A DNA stretch of 64,000 nucleotides from Ochotona curzoniae (GCF_017591425.1 NW_024466599.1:25334001-25398000); one strand, 5' to 3'; counted from the stretch's first letter, positions 21,776 through 32,939 are shown. Notes: generated from the sequence alone by a model not told the origin. Translations and numbers: made by a program.

Positions 21776-23060
21776 CTGGCTTGGGGAAAATATAAATTTA
21801 AAAAAAATTAACATCAGTAAAAAAGAAGGCAAGAGAAAAAATAAAAGATGAAAAATAAGAAACTCAGTGTTGATGCCACTGAAACATAAAGGATCATAAG
21901 AAACTAATATCAAACTCTAAATGCTAACTAACCGGAAAACCTTAAAGAAATGGGTAAATTCTGAAATATATAACCCTACCAAGATTAAATCAAAAAGAAA
22001 TATTTAAGCCTATAGCAGGCAACAAGATTGAAGGTTTTATAATTATAATAATTATTATTACAATAAACACATATATTAAATAAAGGTAATTAAGTCTTCC
22101 ATCAAAGTAAAGCTCAAGATTTGATAAGTTTTATACTGAGATCTACAAAACATGCAAAGAAGAAGTAGCTTCAATAATTCTAAAATTATTCCAAATTACT
22201 GAACATGATACAACTCTGTCACCCTTCTTATGAAGCTAGCATCACTCTGATATCAAAATCAAACAAAAACACAATATGAAAAGAAACTACAGACTTATCC
22301 TTAATTAGCAGAGGTGTAAAATATTCTCAAAAAATGTTAGAAAACTGAATTCAAAACCACATCAAAAAGTTCTTAGATCATGATCTAGAGTTGCAAGTAT
22401 CGGTTCAATATTCAAAAATCAATAAGTGTCATAAATCATATCAACAAAATGAAGAACAAAAACCATATGGTCATCTCAATAGATGTGGGGAATGCATCTG
22501 ATAGATTCAATATCCCTTCCTAATGAAAACCCTCAACAAATAAGATATATAAGGAACATTCCTCAAAATTATAAACACTATATGTGACAAATGAACAACC
22601 AAGATCATACTGAAGTGAAAAATTGAACTTTCCCTCAGATCTACACTAAGACAGGAATGCCCATTTTCACCATTATCATTCAATAAAGTACTAGAAGTTT
22701 TAGCAAGGGCAATTAGAGATTAGGAATAAATGAGAATCATCATAATTATGAAAGAGGAAGCCATATATCCATGTTTGCAGATTACGTGAAGTTGTGCATG
22801 AAAAAAATCTAAACCCCCATCAAAAAGCTGTTAGAATTTATAAACCAACTCAGTAAACTTTCAGCCTATAAAATCAGTATACAAAACCCAGAAACTTTTA
22901 GGGACACTAATTATGAACTGCCCAAAAGACAAGTCAAGAAAGAAAATAAGTCACAATACCCACAAAAAAAAATTATGTATTTAGGAATCAATTTAACCAA
23001 AGAAATAATCAATCCCTACAATGAAAATGTGTAAAATCTTGATTTAAAAAATCATCAAGG
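21776..23060 (+). mobile_element. L1 ORF2 remnant, reverse-transcriptase region
   Basis: Carries the L1 reverse-transcriptase coding order: 'accctaccaagattaaatca', 'cttcaataattctaaaatta', 'agctagcatcactctgat', 'gacttatccttaattagcagagg', 'gaattcaaaaccacatcaaaaag', 'catatggtcatctcaatagatg', 'acaggaatgcccattttcacc', 'gcagattacgtgaagttgt' (degraded version of the F-A-D-D active-site segment). Multiple stops and indels; inactive. It ends where the CSINE at 23061 was inserted. Confidence 0.85.
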
Positions 23061-23391
23061 GGGCCCGGCGCAGTGGCGCAAGTGGTTAAAGGTCCTCGCC
23101 TTGCACGCCCGGGATCCCATATGGGCGCCGGTTCTAATCCCGGCAGCCCCGCTTCCCTTCCAGCTCCCTGCCTGTGGCCTGGGAAAGCAGCAGAGGACGG
23201 CCCAAAGCTTTGGGAACCTGCACCCGCGTGGGAGACCCGGAAGAGGCTCCTGGCTTTGGATCGGCATAGTATCGGCCCCGTTGCGCTCACTTGGGGAGTG
23301 AATCATCGGACAGAAGATCTTCCTCTCTGTCTCTCCTCTCTGTATATCCGCCTTTCCAATGAAAAATAATAAAAATAAGAATAATAATAAA
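23061..23391 (+). repeat. Young full-length CSINE with exact target-site duplication, inside L1 ORF2
   Basis: Among the best-preserved copies: starts GGGCCCGGCGCAGTGGCGCA, has 'cctcgccttgcacgcc', 'cccatatgggcgccgg', 'gccccgcttcccttccagc', 'cgtgggagacccggaagagg', 'acttggggagtgaatcatcgg', a CTCTCTGT end and an (AATA)n-like tail. The 15-bp direct repeat AAAAAATCATCAAGG at 23046-23060 and 23392-23406 is exact. Compared with other young copies it has one extra A (TTAAAGG) and an extra CC near 23278. Confidence 0.97.
23074..23140 (+). promoter_or_regulatory. Internal RNA polymerase III promoter of the CSINE
   Basis: A box TGGCGCAAGTGG at 23074-23085 and B box GGTTCTAATCC at 23130-23140, separated by 44 bp, the arrangement of tRNA-derived SINEs. 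The B box has T where canonical GGTTCGAATCC has G; the other young copies share this T, so it is a feature of the family and not a private mutation. Confidence 0.6.
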
Positions 23392-25260
23392 AAAAAATCA
23401 TCAAGGACATAAAAATGGCAACATATTGCTTGTTCATGGATGAAAAGAATCAATGTAATTTTAAAATCTAGAGTTCTTAAAACAATCTACATATTTCTTA
23501 CACAATTAGGAAAAAAATCCTAAAATTCATATGGAATCAGAAAAAAAAAAACAGAACTGGCTTCTTCTCTGCACCTTCCCCAAAAGCCCCCACCAAGATA
23601 AATGCCTCAGTTCAGAGCATACCATAAACCTACAGCAATAAAAATATCATTAAAACTGACATATATCAATATAACAGAGAGCTCAGAAATTAACCCCTGT
23701 ACATACAACCAACTTATTTTTCACTAAAGTGACTACATCATGTAGAAAAAATAGTCTCTTAATGCTGCTGGGAAAAAAATTGGCTCTCTATATAATATTT
23801 CCAGCAATATAAATATATATATAGAGAGAGAGCCAATTTTTTCCAGCAACATTAATATATTTACTCATTTGTTTATTTATTCATTTATATAAAATGATGA
23901 TAAGCCCCCATCTCACCATATGCAAAAAACAACTCAAGATGTATCAAAGATTTAAACTTAGGACCTGAGATTATGAAGCTTCTGGAAGAAAATGTAGGGA
24001 GAACTCTTCAACACATTGGTTTAGGTGATGCTTTCTTAGCTAACACACCCCCTTCTCAAAACACAGACAACAAAGCAGATGAAATGAACAAATGAAATCA
24101 AATCAAACTCAGGAACTTCTGCACAGCAAACAGAATAATCAATAGACTGCAGAGGCTTTGAACAGAATGTGAAAAATACTTGCGAGCTGTCTGAAAAATG
24201 ATTATTACCCAGAATGTATCCACAGCTCAGAAAATTCAACAACAAAAAGACTACCAATCGAGTTAAGAAAAGGGCAAAAGACCGCAATGAAGAATTTTAA
24301 AAAGAAGAAATGTAAATGGTCAAAAAAAGGGGGGGAAATGTTCATTATCAGCAGACATTAGGAAAATGTACAGCAAAACCACAATGAGATATCACCTCAC
24401 CCTGTAATATTAATTACCATCCAAAAGACAGAAAGTAACAAATGCTAACAAGAACATGGAGAAAGGGGAACTCTTTTACACTGTTAACAGAAATATGTAT
24501 TTGTGCAGCAACTGTGAAAAACAGCATGGAGATTTCTTACAACAAAATTGGAAACAGACTTGACATATGATCCAGCAATCTGACGACTAGGTACATATCC
24601 AAAAGATATGAACATACTATGTCAAAGATAACATTTTTAATCAGCACTATTCATTATATCTAAAATATAAAATCAACCAAGTTGTTTATCCTTAGATGAA
24701 AATGTGATACACTATAAGTGTCAAAGTAAATGAAAACGGAGGACATACATTGAGTGAAATAAGCCAGATATACAGAGCAAATACCACACGTTCTCATTTA
24801 TATGTGAGAGCTAAAGTTAAAAGAGAAAACAAAAACAAAAACAGAAAGCAATGCATGTGATTATCAGTATAATATAGTTTTGTCAAATATAGTTTTGTCA
24901 AATTTTGCTTTATATCTTGCCAAACCAATGGTTAAGAGTGATATACTACAAAATTGTAATGATCTATGGGATGAAATGAATATATTTTCATTTGATCACT
25001 GAGTAGAGTCCTTGCATGTATTTCTGCTGAACTATGGTCTTCTCAATTTATAATTGTTGAACTCTTTATTTGGTGGAATATTAAGCCCTTGATCATAATG
25101 TAAATTCAAGATACATTATGTCAATAAATGAAAGAAAGAGAAAAGGAGGAAAGAAAGGAGAGATCCAGAGGGAGGGGGACAGTGCAGAGGACAGGAAGAG
25201 GAAAGTGTATATTCTTAGAATTGCAAGTACAATGATTCTGTCTTTGTAGTAGCACAATGT
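23392..25260 (+). mobile_element. L1 ORF2 C-terminal part and 3' UTR
   Basis: Continues the interrupted L1: 'catatggaatcagaaaaaaaa', 'agcaataaaaatatcattaaaac', 'tttaaacttaggacctgag', 'ccacaatgagatatcacctcac', 'atgatccagcaatctgac', 'aataagccagatatacagagc' and 'cacacgttctcatttatatgtgag'. The 3' UTR includes a purine-rich tract (about 25130-25205) and 'gtgtatattcttagaattg', which match the end of the L1 at 58.2-59.0 kb. ORF2 is broken by many stops. An inverted duplication (23759-23855) and a 15-bp tandem duplication (24872-24901) lie inside it. Confidence 0.88.
23759..23855. repeat. Inverted duplication inside L1 ORF2 (hairpin)
   Basis: Left arm 23759-23793 begins TTAATGCTGCTGGG; right arm 23819-23855 ends CCAGCAACATTAA. 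The arms are reverse complements apart from a GAGA-run length change, two indels and one substitution, with an AT-rich spacer of 25 bp. The left arm is normal L1 sequence (AATGGTGCTGGGAAAACTGGCT in related L1s), so the right arm is a foldback copy. Confidence 0.85.
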
Positions 25261-25589
25261 CAACTTGAGAATTGGTGAAATTTTTATTGTAGTATTACTA
25301 TGCTTTTGTTTTGCTTCTGAGTATGTAATGTTTAAGAAATCCCTTTTTAAAAGGAAGATATATTTTAGGTCATAATGAAAAATTATAAGATGTGGATCTC
25401 CCACAAACTGCAGTGTTTCTGAATATGTGGGCAACTCCCTATCTCCCCATTTTTGTGCTATGTGACAATTTCACAAAAGTGCTATTAAGGAATGTGCTTC
25501 AGTGAGATGGTAACTACATAACAAGTCGTTTCTTAGTAAAATATACATAACATCTATGTTCTTCACAGATTCAAATGCTCTGGACCATG

Positions 25590-25988
25590 CAATGTATTAG
25601 TCTCCTAAGAACCAAAATGGGATGCTTTCAAACGTGTCATTGACTCACAGTTCTAGAGACAGAATCATGTTCCTCACAAAAATTCTACAAGAAAGGATAA
25701 TTCCTTAGATCTCCTCACTCTAGTGGTTATGGCCGATCCTTAGTATTCCCTTACTTCTAGATACATAATTCCAAGGCCCAGTTCTGGCTTCATAAAGTAT
25801 CTGTCCTATTTGTCTGTAGCTGTTTGTGATTATTCTAAGGACACCAGTCATTGGATTTGCACTCCCCTTCATTTAATACATTTCTATCATAATTTAACCA
25901 ACTACATCTGCAAAGATCCCGTTTCCAGATAAGGCCATGTTGTGAAGTTTTATGAGGTTGGAATTAAGGACAGCTTCACTATTCAGCT
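25590..25988 (-). mobile_element. MaLR solo LTR (MLT1/MST-like), antisense
   Basis: Plus-strand text begins 'tattagtctcctaagaacc' and contains 'cattgactcacagttctagag', 'aaggacaccagtcattggattt', 'ctacatctgcaaagatccc' and 'ccagataaggccatgtt', the standard antisense blocks of MLT1-type LTRs of ERVL-MaLR elements. No internal region is seen, so it is a solo LTR. Confidence 0.85.
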
Positions 25989-26984
25989 CAGTGTAAGCCC
26001 ATGTCATCAGGAATTCTGAAACACTTTACCTTAGATTACTTTGTGTTACACTTGGAGCACAATTCCAAGCCAACAATTCTGAAGCGAATGGAAGAACATA
26101 CAGAGTGCAAAATGGAAAGGAGCGTGGAAGTCCTGCCTGTGAGAGGTGCAGAAGAACTTGAGTTCTGGGACAGGAATAAGTATGGATAACTATGAATTCA
26201 ACTTTTCTGAAACAAAATGCATGACGAGGGCATTTGGTAAAACTTTTATAATTTTTAGAACCATAACTATTATGTTCTTGCATGCCCTAGCAACATGTAT
26301 ATGGTTTCATATGTCTCTGAACTACATACGTTAACATTAACTCACTTTCTTTGTAATCAAAGATAACCGATACCAAGAAAATAGCCTGCGAGTGTTTATA
26401 GATGTTTATAAATGCCATCATTGCCTGGCATTCTACTGCAGCACATTCCTGAGTACTGGAATGATTTCCAGGAGACTATATTGGAGTTTATGCTATTTTA
26501 TCATTAAATTCAGATGATTGCAATGCATACCATAAATTATGCCTTCATTTAAATTACACATTTTCCTGTAACCAAGGAAGAATTAGTTTCTATTCTATTG
26601 TTCACACATCTGTCTGTAAATTCATAAATGAACAGTTTTTGAAGAAATATTCTTAAACAGATAACGCTATGAGGTTGTTGCAGTATGTTAGCATTACATT
26701 CAATCTTGTCTCCCTGAGAAACAACTAGCCCATGTCAGTCATTTCTAAAGTATATTGTCAGTGACTACTAACAGAGCTTTTTCCTTTGAAATTGTAACTA
26801 CTGAGACTACCATTTAAACGCATTAATTGGATCTTAATTCATGAGTAGAGTTCAGCAATTATATTTTTTTTTCATGATTTTGATTGAAAATCACACTGGG
26901 CTGAAAGACCTACTCGGGCATCAGTGGTTAGTAAAAATGTTTTTTGGGGAGGCAAAAATAATCCAATAATAATAATAATAATAA
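25989..26984. other. Unassigned DNA, part possibly conserved
   Basis: No repeat is recognised apart from an (AAT)n microsatellite at about 26965-26987. The interval 26390-26600 is complex sequence with several CATTCCT/GGAATG-type motifs and might be conserved noncoding DNA. Short frames at 26001-26334 are unconvincing. Confidence 0.45.
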
Positions 26985-26987
26985 TAA
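26965..26987 (+). repeat. (AAT)n microsatellite
   Basis: Run of AAT units, flanked on both sides by the word AATAATCCAAT, which suggests slippage or a small duplication around it. Confidence 0.9.
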
Positions 26988-27215
26988 CAATAATCCAATC
27001 TGTCTGATATCCTGAAGAAGAAACATGAACATAGGATAAATACCAGGAATGTTTGCCCACACACGGGAGGACACAGCAGGAAGATGGCCACCTGCAAGCC
27101 AAGAAGAGAAAGTTCACAAGAAATCCCAGGAGCCGACACCTTGTTCTTGGCTTTCTGGCCTCCAGAACCATTAGAAAATAAATTTCTGATATTTACCAGC
27201 ATGTGGAATTCACTG
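26988..27215 (+). mobile_element. MaLR LTR fragment (MLT1/MST-like), sense
   Basis: Ends with the conserved block 'ctttctggcctccagaacc' then 'agaaaataaatttctgatat', preceded by 'aggacacagcaggaagatggccacctgcaagccaagaagag', all in MaLR LTR order and including the polyadenylation signal AATAAA. The 5' half is missing or too diverged. Confidence 0.85.
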
Positions 27216-27261
27216 TAAATATATAGAGAGAGACACACACACACAATGTCTTAGCCCCTGA

Positions 27262-27640
27262 CATTAATAAGGATCAATCTTATTTATAAGACAAAAGATA
27301 AGATTATGTTAAGGACTTCAAAAGATGGGAGGAGTTTACTCTGCATGATCTAAGCAAGCTCCAATTACAATTACAAGCAACCTTGTAAGAGGTAAACAGA
27401 AGCGATACTTGGAACTGAAGGTAGCATGAAGAGATGTCGGATACAAACCAAGGGAAACCAAGAGCCATTAAGAATGACTACAGAAAGAGAATCTCTTCCG
27501 GACTGTCTAAAGGAAGTAGAGTGCTGCCAACTTCTGACCCCTACAGCTGAAAAGGAATAAATTTCTTCTGTTTAATCCATCAAGTTTGGCATAATTTGCT
27601 TTTAGCCCTTAGGGAAGCAATAATACAGCAAACATGATTT
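27262..27640 (+). mobile_element. Second MaLR LTR (MLT1-like), sense
   Basis: 'agattatgttaaggacttc', 'gcaatcc'-like spacer, 'agtgctgccaacttctgac' and 'aaggaataaatttcttctgtttaatccatcaagtttggcataat' give the MLT1 3' order (AATAAATTTCTGTTGTTTAAGCCA). It lies directly after the first LTR, but the two differ too much to be the pair of one provirus. Confidence 0.75.
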
Positions 27641-28995
27641 TAATATGGTGATGTCCTCATTACTCTCATCATATCAACATTTCTAATTAAGTTTGGCTGA
27701 TTTTGAATTTATAACTGTCTCAAAAGTACTTTCTCTTTCTGATGTTATCAGTGATAAAAATATGTTGTTTTATAGAATTGTTCATTTTAAAATACTTGCA
27801 CACCACGTATTACTTGAGTCAAAATGTACCTCATGAACTCTCCTAAATTCATATAACACTTTTTAAATTTGTTAAATATATGAGTCCACATATTTAAAGC
27901 AAAAACTGAAATATTTTAAAATTACTATCAGACTACAGAAGGTAACCCCTGCTATGTGGAACAGATCTTGTAACTTTACAAATATTCTTTTTTTTGAAAG
28001 CATTTTTTTTTTACATTCACATAAATCAATTATCATATTTTTTTATATTTCTGTAAGTCTGGTCACTAGCCACTAGCACATTAGTGAAAATATGCCATGA
28101 ATACTTTCTGAACAATTATTATTTTGATGTTTTCAGAAAGTAAACCTATATCTTGCAAGTGTTTATTCTATTATTGACTGAGAAAAAAATCTTACAAATG
28201 CAGCATACTACCATTGCTTACTCATCCGAGGTAAAACTTCAAATCTGAATTGTCAATATAAAGCTAAAGATATTTTCATAAAATTGTATTTGCTGTACTA
28301 TAATTTAGGCTAGCATAGTTACAGTACTTTTTTTAAAACGGTTTGGCAATTAATAAAATGGCTTAAAATTTTACTGTGATAAATTATCAACCACGGTGAA
28401 TATATCTAAGTCTTAGGCATATGTGCCATGTGACCACTAACACCACACAAGCCTCTGCGGGTCAAGTTCTAGTTATCCATTGACAGGTAAGAAGACTCCA
28501 GCTTGGCTCAGTTACTAGTACAACAGAGGCAGAGAGATTGATGTCAAACAATTTTACCCTCATCAAGTAGCCTCTACATCCTTAAAATATACTACAAATA
28601 GAAAAAAAAACATTTAAAAGGGCTCAATAAAATCCCCAAACACAAATATCTTTATATCTATAGCTATTTATGAGGACCTGCCTGTATATAAATATATCCA
28701 TACATCTATCATACCTGTAAACACATATAGTGAGTGTGTGTAACATATAATGGTTCTGCAGAACTCTTAAACTATAAGTTGGCAAAGTTAACAAAGATCT
28801 TGAATTTCAGTGAATACAAGAAAAAGAAGTGCTTCGTGAATAGGAAACTGAAGCCTTACTGTGAACAGAATGACACTCAAAGAGTTGTGAGAGGAGCCTG
28901 CAAAAAAACAAAAACAAAATCCTGTCCCTGATAACTAGTGGAGGCTTTGATTTATACAAACACATGCACTAAATGAGAGAGCTCCGACCTCCAGA
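27641..28995. other. Unassigned AT-rich DNA
   Basis: Mostly nothing recognisable. 28480-28560 faintly resembles antisense MIR. The 65-codon frame at 28734-28931 is lysine-rich because of A-rich DNA and is not supported as a gene. Confidence 0.5.
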
Positions 28996-29304
28996 TCAAG
29001 GACAGGAGTAAACCATTCTTTGTTGACTAGATCATGAATACTGCTACTGTCAGAACAAGACACAGACTGAATGAATTTGAAAACAGGATGTCAACATAGA
29101 AAAATCAACAAAACCAACATATGATTCTCTTTGGAAAAAGATTAATAAAATTGATATGTCTCTAGCTAACAAATTGTTTAACAATAAAAGACAAATAAGT
29201 AATTTCAGAAATGAACAGGACTATCACTACAAGTTCCAAGGATATTAACGGGTTAATAAAATACTATAAACAAATGCTTGGCCACAAATTAAAAAACCCA
29301 GATG
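28996..29304 (+). mobile_element. L1 ORF2 fragment, 5' truncated start
   Basis: 'gattctctttggaaaaagattaataaaattgatatg' and 'ctctagctaacaa' are the standard L1 ORF2 segment upstream of the reverse-transcriptase core. No ORF1 or endonuclease precedes it, so the element is 5' truncated. It is interrupted by a CSINE at 29305. Confidence 0.8.
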
Positions 29305-29658
29305 GGGCTGCCCCGATGCGATAGTTTAGTGATTAAAGTCCTCGCCTTGAACACACCAGAATCCCATGTGGGCACCAATTCTAATCCTGGCAACCCTACT
29401 TCCCATCCAGCTCCCTGCTTGTAGCCCGGGAAAGCAGTCCAGGACAGCCAAAAGCCTTGGGACCCTGAACCTGCGTGGAAGACCCAGGAGAAGTTCCTGG
29501 CTCCTAGCTTCAGATCAGCTCAGCTCTGACCATTACAGTCACTTGGGGAATGAATCATCTGACAAAAGATCTTCCTCTCTGTCTCGCTTCCTCCCTGTAT
29601 ATCTGACTTTGTAAGAAAAATGATAAATCTTAAATAAATAAGTTTTTTTAAAAAAATT
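29305..29658 (+). repeat. CSINE with target-site duplication, inside L1
   Basis: Starts GGGCTGCCCCGATGCG, then 'cctcgccttgaacacacc', 'cccatccagctccctgc', 'acttggggaatgaatcatctg', tail of A-rich units. Flanked by AAAACCCAGATG (29293-29304) and AAAATCCAGATG (29659-29670). Moderately diverged from the youngest group. Confidence 0.93.
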
Positions 29659-30891
29659 AAAATCCAGATGAATCACACCAATTCATGATAAGACACAATA
29701 TGCTAAAACTTACACAAGAAGAAATAGAATATTTGGTATAACATCTATTAAAGAAATGGAATCAGTAACTATTCGTAGAAAGCCCCAGATGTACATGAGA
29801 TCACCTGTGAATTAAATCAAATACTTAAGGAAGCAATTATCCCAATTCTGTATAATCTCTTCCAGAAGACAACAGCAGCTGGAATACACCTCATTCTGTA
29901 AGCCAGCCTTATCCTTATAGAACAGCCAGGTAATGGGACTATAAGTAAAGAAGTTTCTCAAGTGAAGCTTTAACTGTTACACAAAATATCTCATACCCCA
30001 AGCTTACTATTAAGCTACAGTCATCGAAACAGTCTGGTACTGGTGAAAAAGCAGATGGACAATGTATACAACAAACCCCAGAATGAACAGACCCTGATAT
30101 GACCAACTAATCTTTGACAAAGGAATAACAGCAATACCTTGGAGAAAAGATACTCTTTTCAACTAGTGTCACTAATAATAAAACAGCCATAGGCAAAACA
30201 AATGAATCTAGACACAGAACTAAAATCCTTCACCAACCAAAAATGACTTAGTATGAACCATAGTCTTAAGGCAAAATCAAAAAATCCTTTAGGCTAACTT
30301 ACAAAGAAATCTAGATCTCCTCAGTACAGAAATGGTTTTTACACACAATATCAAGAGCAAAATCCATAAAACAAATTGATAAGCAGGACTTGCTTAAAAT
30401 TAAAAACTTCTGCTCCACAAGAGACAGTCAAGATTATGAGAAAATACAACCTTGGTGTTTACAAAATACACATCTGACAGAGGACTATCATCCAATTATA
30501 GAAATAACTTAAAATACTACAATTTTTAAAAATTACAAATGGAAAAAAGATCTGGACGTTTTACCTAAGAAAATATGCCAATGACAAACAAGTACAAGAG
30601 TCCCATCCTATTTCATTAGAAAATTGTGAATTAAAATGTCTATTAGAGAAGCTAAATCCAAAAAAATCTACATATCAATAAGTGTTGGTGAGATGGAGCA
30701 CCAGGAACTCTCATCTGTTTTCACTGAGAATGTAGACCACTTGAAAGACCATTTGGGATTTCTTTTAAAACTAAATACAGTTTTATTAAGTGATCTAGCA
30801 ATTACAGCTCCATAGTATTTATACAAATGAATTAAAATGTATGTCCACACAAAAAAATGCAGAGAAATACTTATTAGCTTGGTTAATGTTT
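29659..30891 (+). mobile_element. L1 ORF2 remnant, reverse transcriptase to C-terminus
   Basis: Follows L1 order after the SINE: 'gaatcacaccaattcatgat', 'cagtactggtgaaaaagcag'-type segment (30030-30060), 'atatgaccaactaatctttgac', 'ctgctccacaagagacag', 'gtgttggtgagatggagc', 'gtatttatacaaatgaattaaaatgtatgtccacac'. Frame destroyed by indels; the part between 29.9 and 30.0 kb looks internally shortened. Confidence 0.8.
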
Positions 30892-31208
30892 TAAAGATTT
30901 ATTCTTATTAGAAAGGCAGATTTACAGAAAGAAGGGAAAAAAGATCATCCATTTTCTGATTCATTTCCCTGATGGCCACAACGGCCACAATCCAAAGCCA
31001 CAGGAGCTTCATTCTTCTGGGTCTCCCTAGCAGATTCAGGATCCCAAGGTTTTGGGCCATTCTCCAACTGCTTTCCCAGGACACGAAGCGGGAACTGGAT
31101 GGGAAGTGGAGCAGCAGACTCACAAACCGGCACCAATATGGGATCCTGGTGCTTCCAAGATGGTAGGGGGTTGGAGGGAATTAGTGGACTGAGACATCAC
31201 ACTGGCCC
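30892..31208 (-). repeat. CSINE inside L1
   Basis: Reverse copy: 'aaagatttattcttattag' and 'aaaggcagatttacag' at left, 'cccaggacacgaagcgggaactggatggg' in the body, head at right ending ACACTGGCCC. A 'gtagggggttggaggg' segment near 31163 replaces part of the usual head. Confidence 0.88.
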
Positions 31209-31274
31209 AAGATAGCTTTATTCATAATCAGCAAAAATTAATAATGTCTTCCAGGAGGTGATAAATAACTTTTT

Positions 31275-31598
31275 TTAAAGATTTACTTTTATTATTTTTT
31301 TATTGGAAAGGCGGATATACAGAGAGGAGAGACAGAGAGGAAGATCTTCCATCCGATGATTCACTCCCCAAGGGAGCACAACAGCCGATACTATGCCGAT
31401 CTGAAGCCAGGAGCCTCTTCTGGGTCTCCCACATGGGTGCAGGGTCCCAAAGCTTTGGGCCCTCCTCTACTGTTTCTCCCGGTCCACAGGCAGGGAGCTG
31501 GAAGGGAAGCGGGGCTGCCAGGATAGAACCGGCACCCATATGGGATCCCGGGCGTGCAAGGCGAGGACCTTAACCACTGTGCCACCACGCGGGGCCCA
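31275..31598 (-). repeat. Young CSINE with exact target-site duplication, inside L1
   Basis: Reverse copy of the youngest subfamily (…GGCGAGGACCTTAACCACTG at 31560-31579, GGGGCCC end). The 14-bp repeat ATAAATAACTTTTT at 31261-31274 and 31599-31612 is exact. Body has 'accggcacccatatgggatcccgggcgtgcaag', rich in CpG. Confidence 0.95.
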
Positions 31599-32115
31599 AT
31601 AAATAACTTTTTATTATACTGGACAATACAGTGTTATTTAGTGCTAAAAGGAAATGAGCTATAAAGTAACAAGAAGTTGCAGGAAAATTATAAACACATA
31701 TTATTCAGTGAAAAACTCCAGCTTGTACACACTCCAGCTTGTACTCCACCTATACATACTCCTGCAAAGGCAAAGCTACCAAGAGAGTAAAAGGATTGAT
31801 GGCTGCCAGAGGTTGGTATACAGGGATACACTGACAGACTACAGAAAATGTCCAGGACAGTAGGATATTCTGTATGATACTATTATGAAGGATAAATGTC
31901 ATTCAACATTGTCAAAATCATAGAACATTGAACACCAAGTGTAACCTAGTTGTAAACTGTAAATGTGGGATGATAATTATGCTTCAGTGTAGCTCCATGA
32001 ATTCTCAGGAATACACCACCCTAGCACAGGAAGACAGGTGGGGGCTGACCTACAGACAAAAATCTCAGTACCTGTTACTCAAGTGTGCTGTGATCCTAAA
32101 GTTTTCCTAAAAGTA
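31599..32115 (+). mobile_element. L1M-type 3' end
   Basis: 3' UTR blocks of an old L1 (L1ME/L1MC-like): 'ggctgccagaggttgg', 'tctgtatgatactattatgaagg', 'aaatgtcattcaacattgtc', 'aatcatagaacattgaacaccaag', 'gatgataattatgcttcagtg' and 'tgtgctgtgatcctaaag'. A 16-bp tandem duplication around ACTCCAGCTTGTACAC lies at about 31716-31747. This is the 3' end of the L1 that starts at 28996. Confidence 0.85.
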
Positions 32116-32124
32116 AACGATCAG

Positions 32125-32456
32125 AGCCGGGGGAGTGGAGGGGAATTTGTTGAGCATTGAAGTCACTGTCTTACATTAATGCCCTTGGATTGGAGACCCG
32201 ACTTTGCCTCCTGGTTCCACCTTCTTGTCAGTCCAGATCTAGGAGGCCTTGGTGCTGACTCAAGTAATTGAGTCCCTGTCACTCACCTGGAAGAACTGGA
32301 CTGAGTTCCCAGTTACTGGCTTCAGCTAGCAGAATCCCAGCTGTGTGTTTTAAAGGAATAAACCAGCAGATAGAAGTTCTCTCTGTGTGCCTGCCTAGCT
32401 CTCTCTTCATCTCTCCCATTTTTTCTACCCTTTCAAAAAAAAAATTGTTAAAAACT
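32125..32456 (+). repeat. Old diverged CSINE
   Basis: 'gttgagcattgaagtcac' head, 'aggaggccttggtgctgactcaagtaattgagtccctgtcactcacctgg', 'tgagttcccagttactggc', 'aataaaccagcagatagaag', CT-rich 3' end. Block order is that of the older rabbit-type C repeat. Confidence 0.82.
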
Positions 32457-32501
32457 AAAATTTGAATTCACAATAGTCTAAAAAGAAAAGTAACCCAAGG
32501 A

Positions 32502-32819
32502 GAGGCCCGGTGGCAGAGTAGGCAAGTCTCCAGCGACAGTGACCTCATCCCATAAGGGCACTGATTTGAGTCCTGACTGCTCCATTTCCAGCCCAGCTCC
32601 CTGCTTACGGCCTGCCAAAGTGCAGAATCTGGCCAAAGGTTTGGGCCCAAACACCCACATGGAAGACCCACAGGAAGCAGCTCTTAGATGTGGACCATCC
32701 CAACTCTGGCCACGTCAGCCATTTGGGGAATGAACCAGTGGATGGAAGATCTTTCTCTTTCTGTCTCTCCTTCTATTTGTAACTCTGCCTTTACAATAAA
32801 AGTAAATCTTTTTTAAAAA
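32502..32819 (+). repeat. CSINE with target-site duplication
   Basis: Head 'gaggcccggtggcagagtagg', body 'tccagcccagctccctgc', 'tggaagacccacaggaagc', 'atttggggaatgaaccagtggatgg', tail 'acaataaaagtaaatc'. Flanked by AAAAGTAACCCAA (32487-32499) and AAAAGTAATCCAA (32822-32834). Confidence 0.9.
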
Positions 32820-32939
32820 ACAAAAGTAATCCAACCATGTGTTGGAAGATAAATGCATAAACCAAATATTAAACATGCATGCAATGAAATATCATTTAGA
32901 AGTAGACATTCAATGTAGCAATTAAGATGCCACTGATGG

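Noticed and set aside
23759..23855. Palindrome as a MITE with terminal inverted repeats
   Set aside because: The left arm is native L1 sequence, so it is a foldback duplication and not an inserted transposon.
18480..25260. Active, full-length L1
   Set aside because: Length is right, but ORF1 and ORF2 are full of stops and indels, the endonuclease domain is missing and three CSINEs are inserted.
26988..27640. The two sense MaLR LTRs as the 5' and 3' LTRs of one provirus
   Set aside because: They are nearly adjacent with no internal region and differ too much in sequence.
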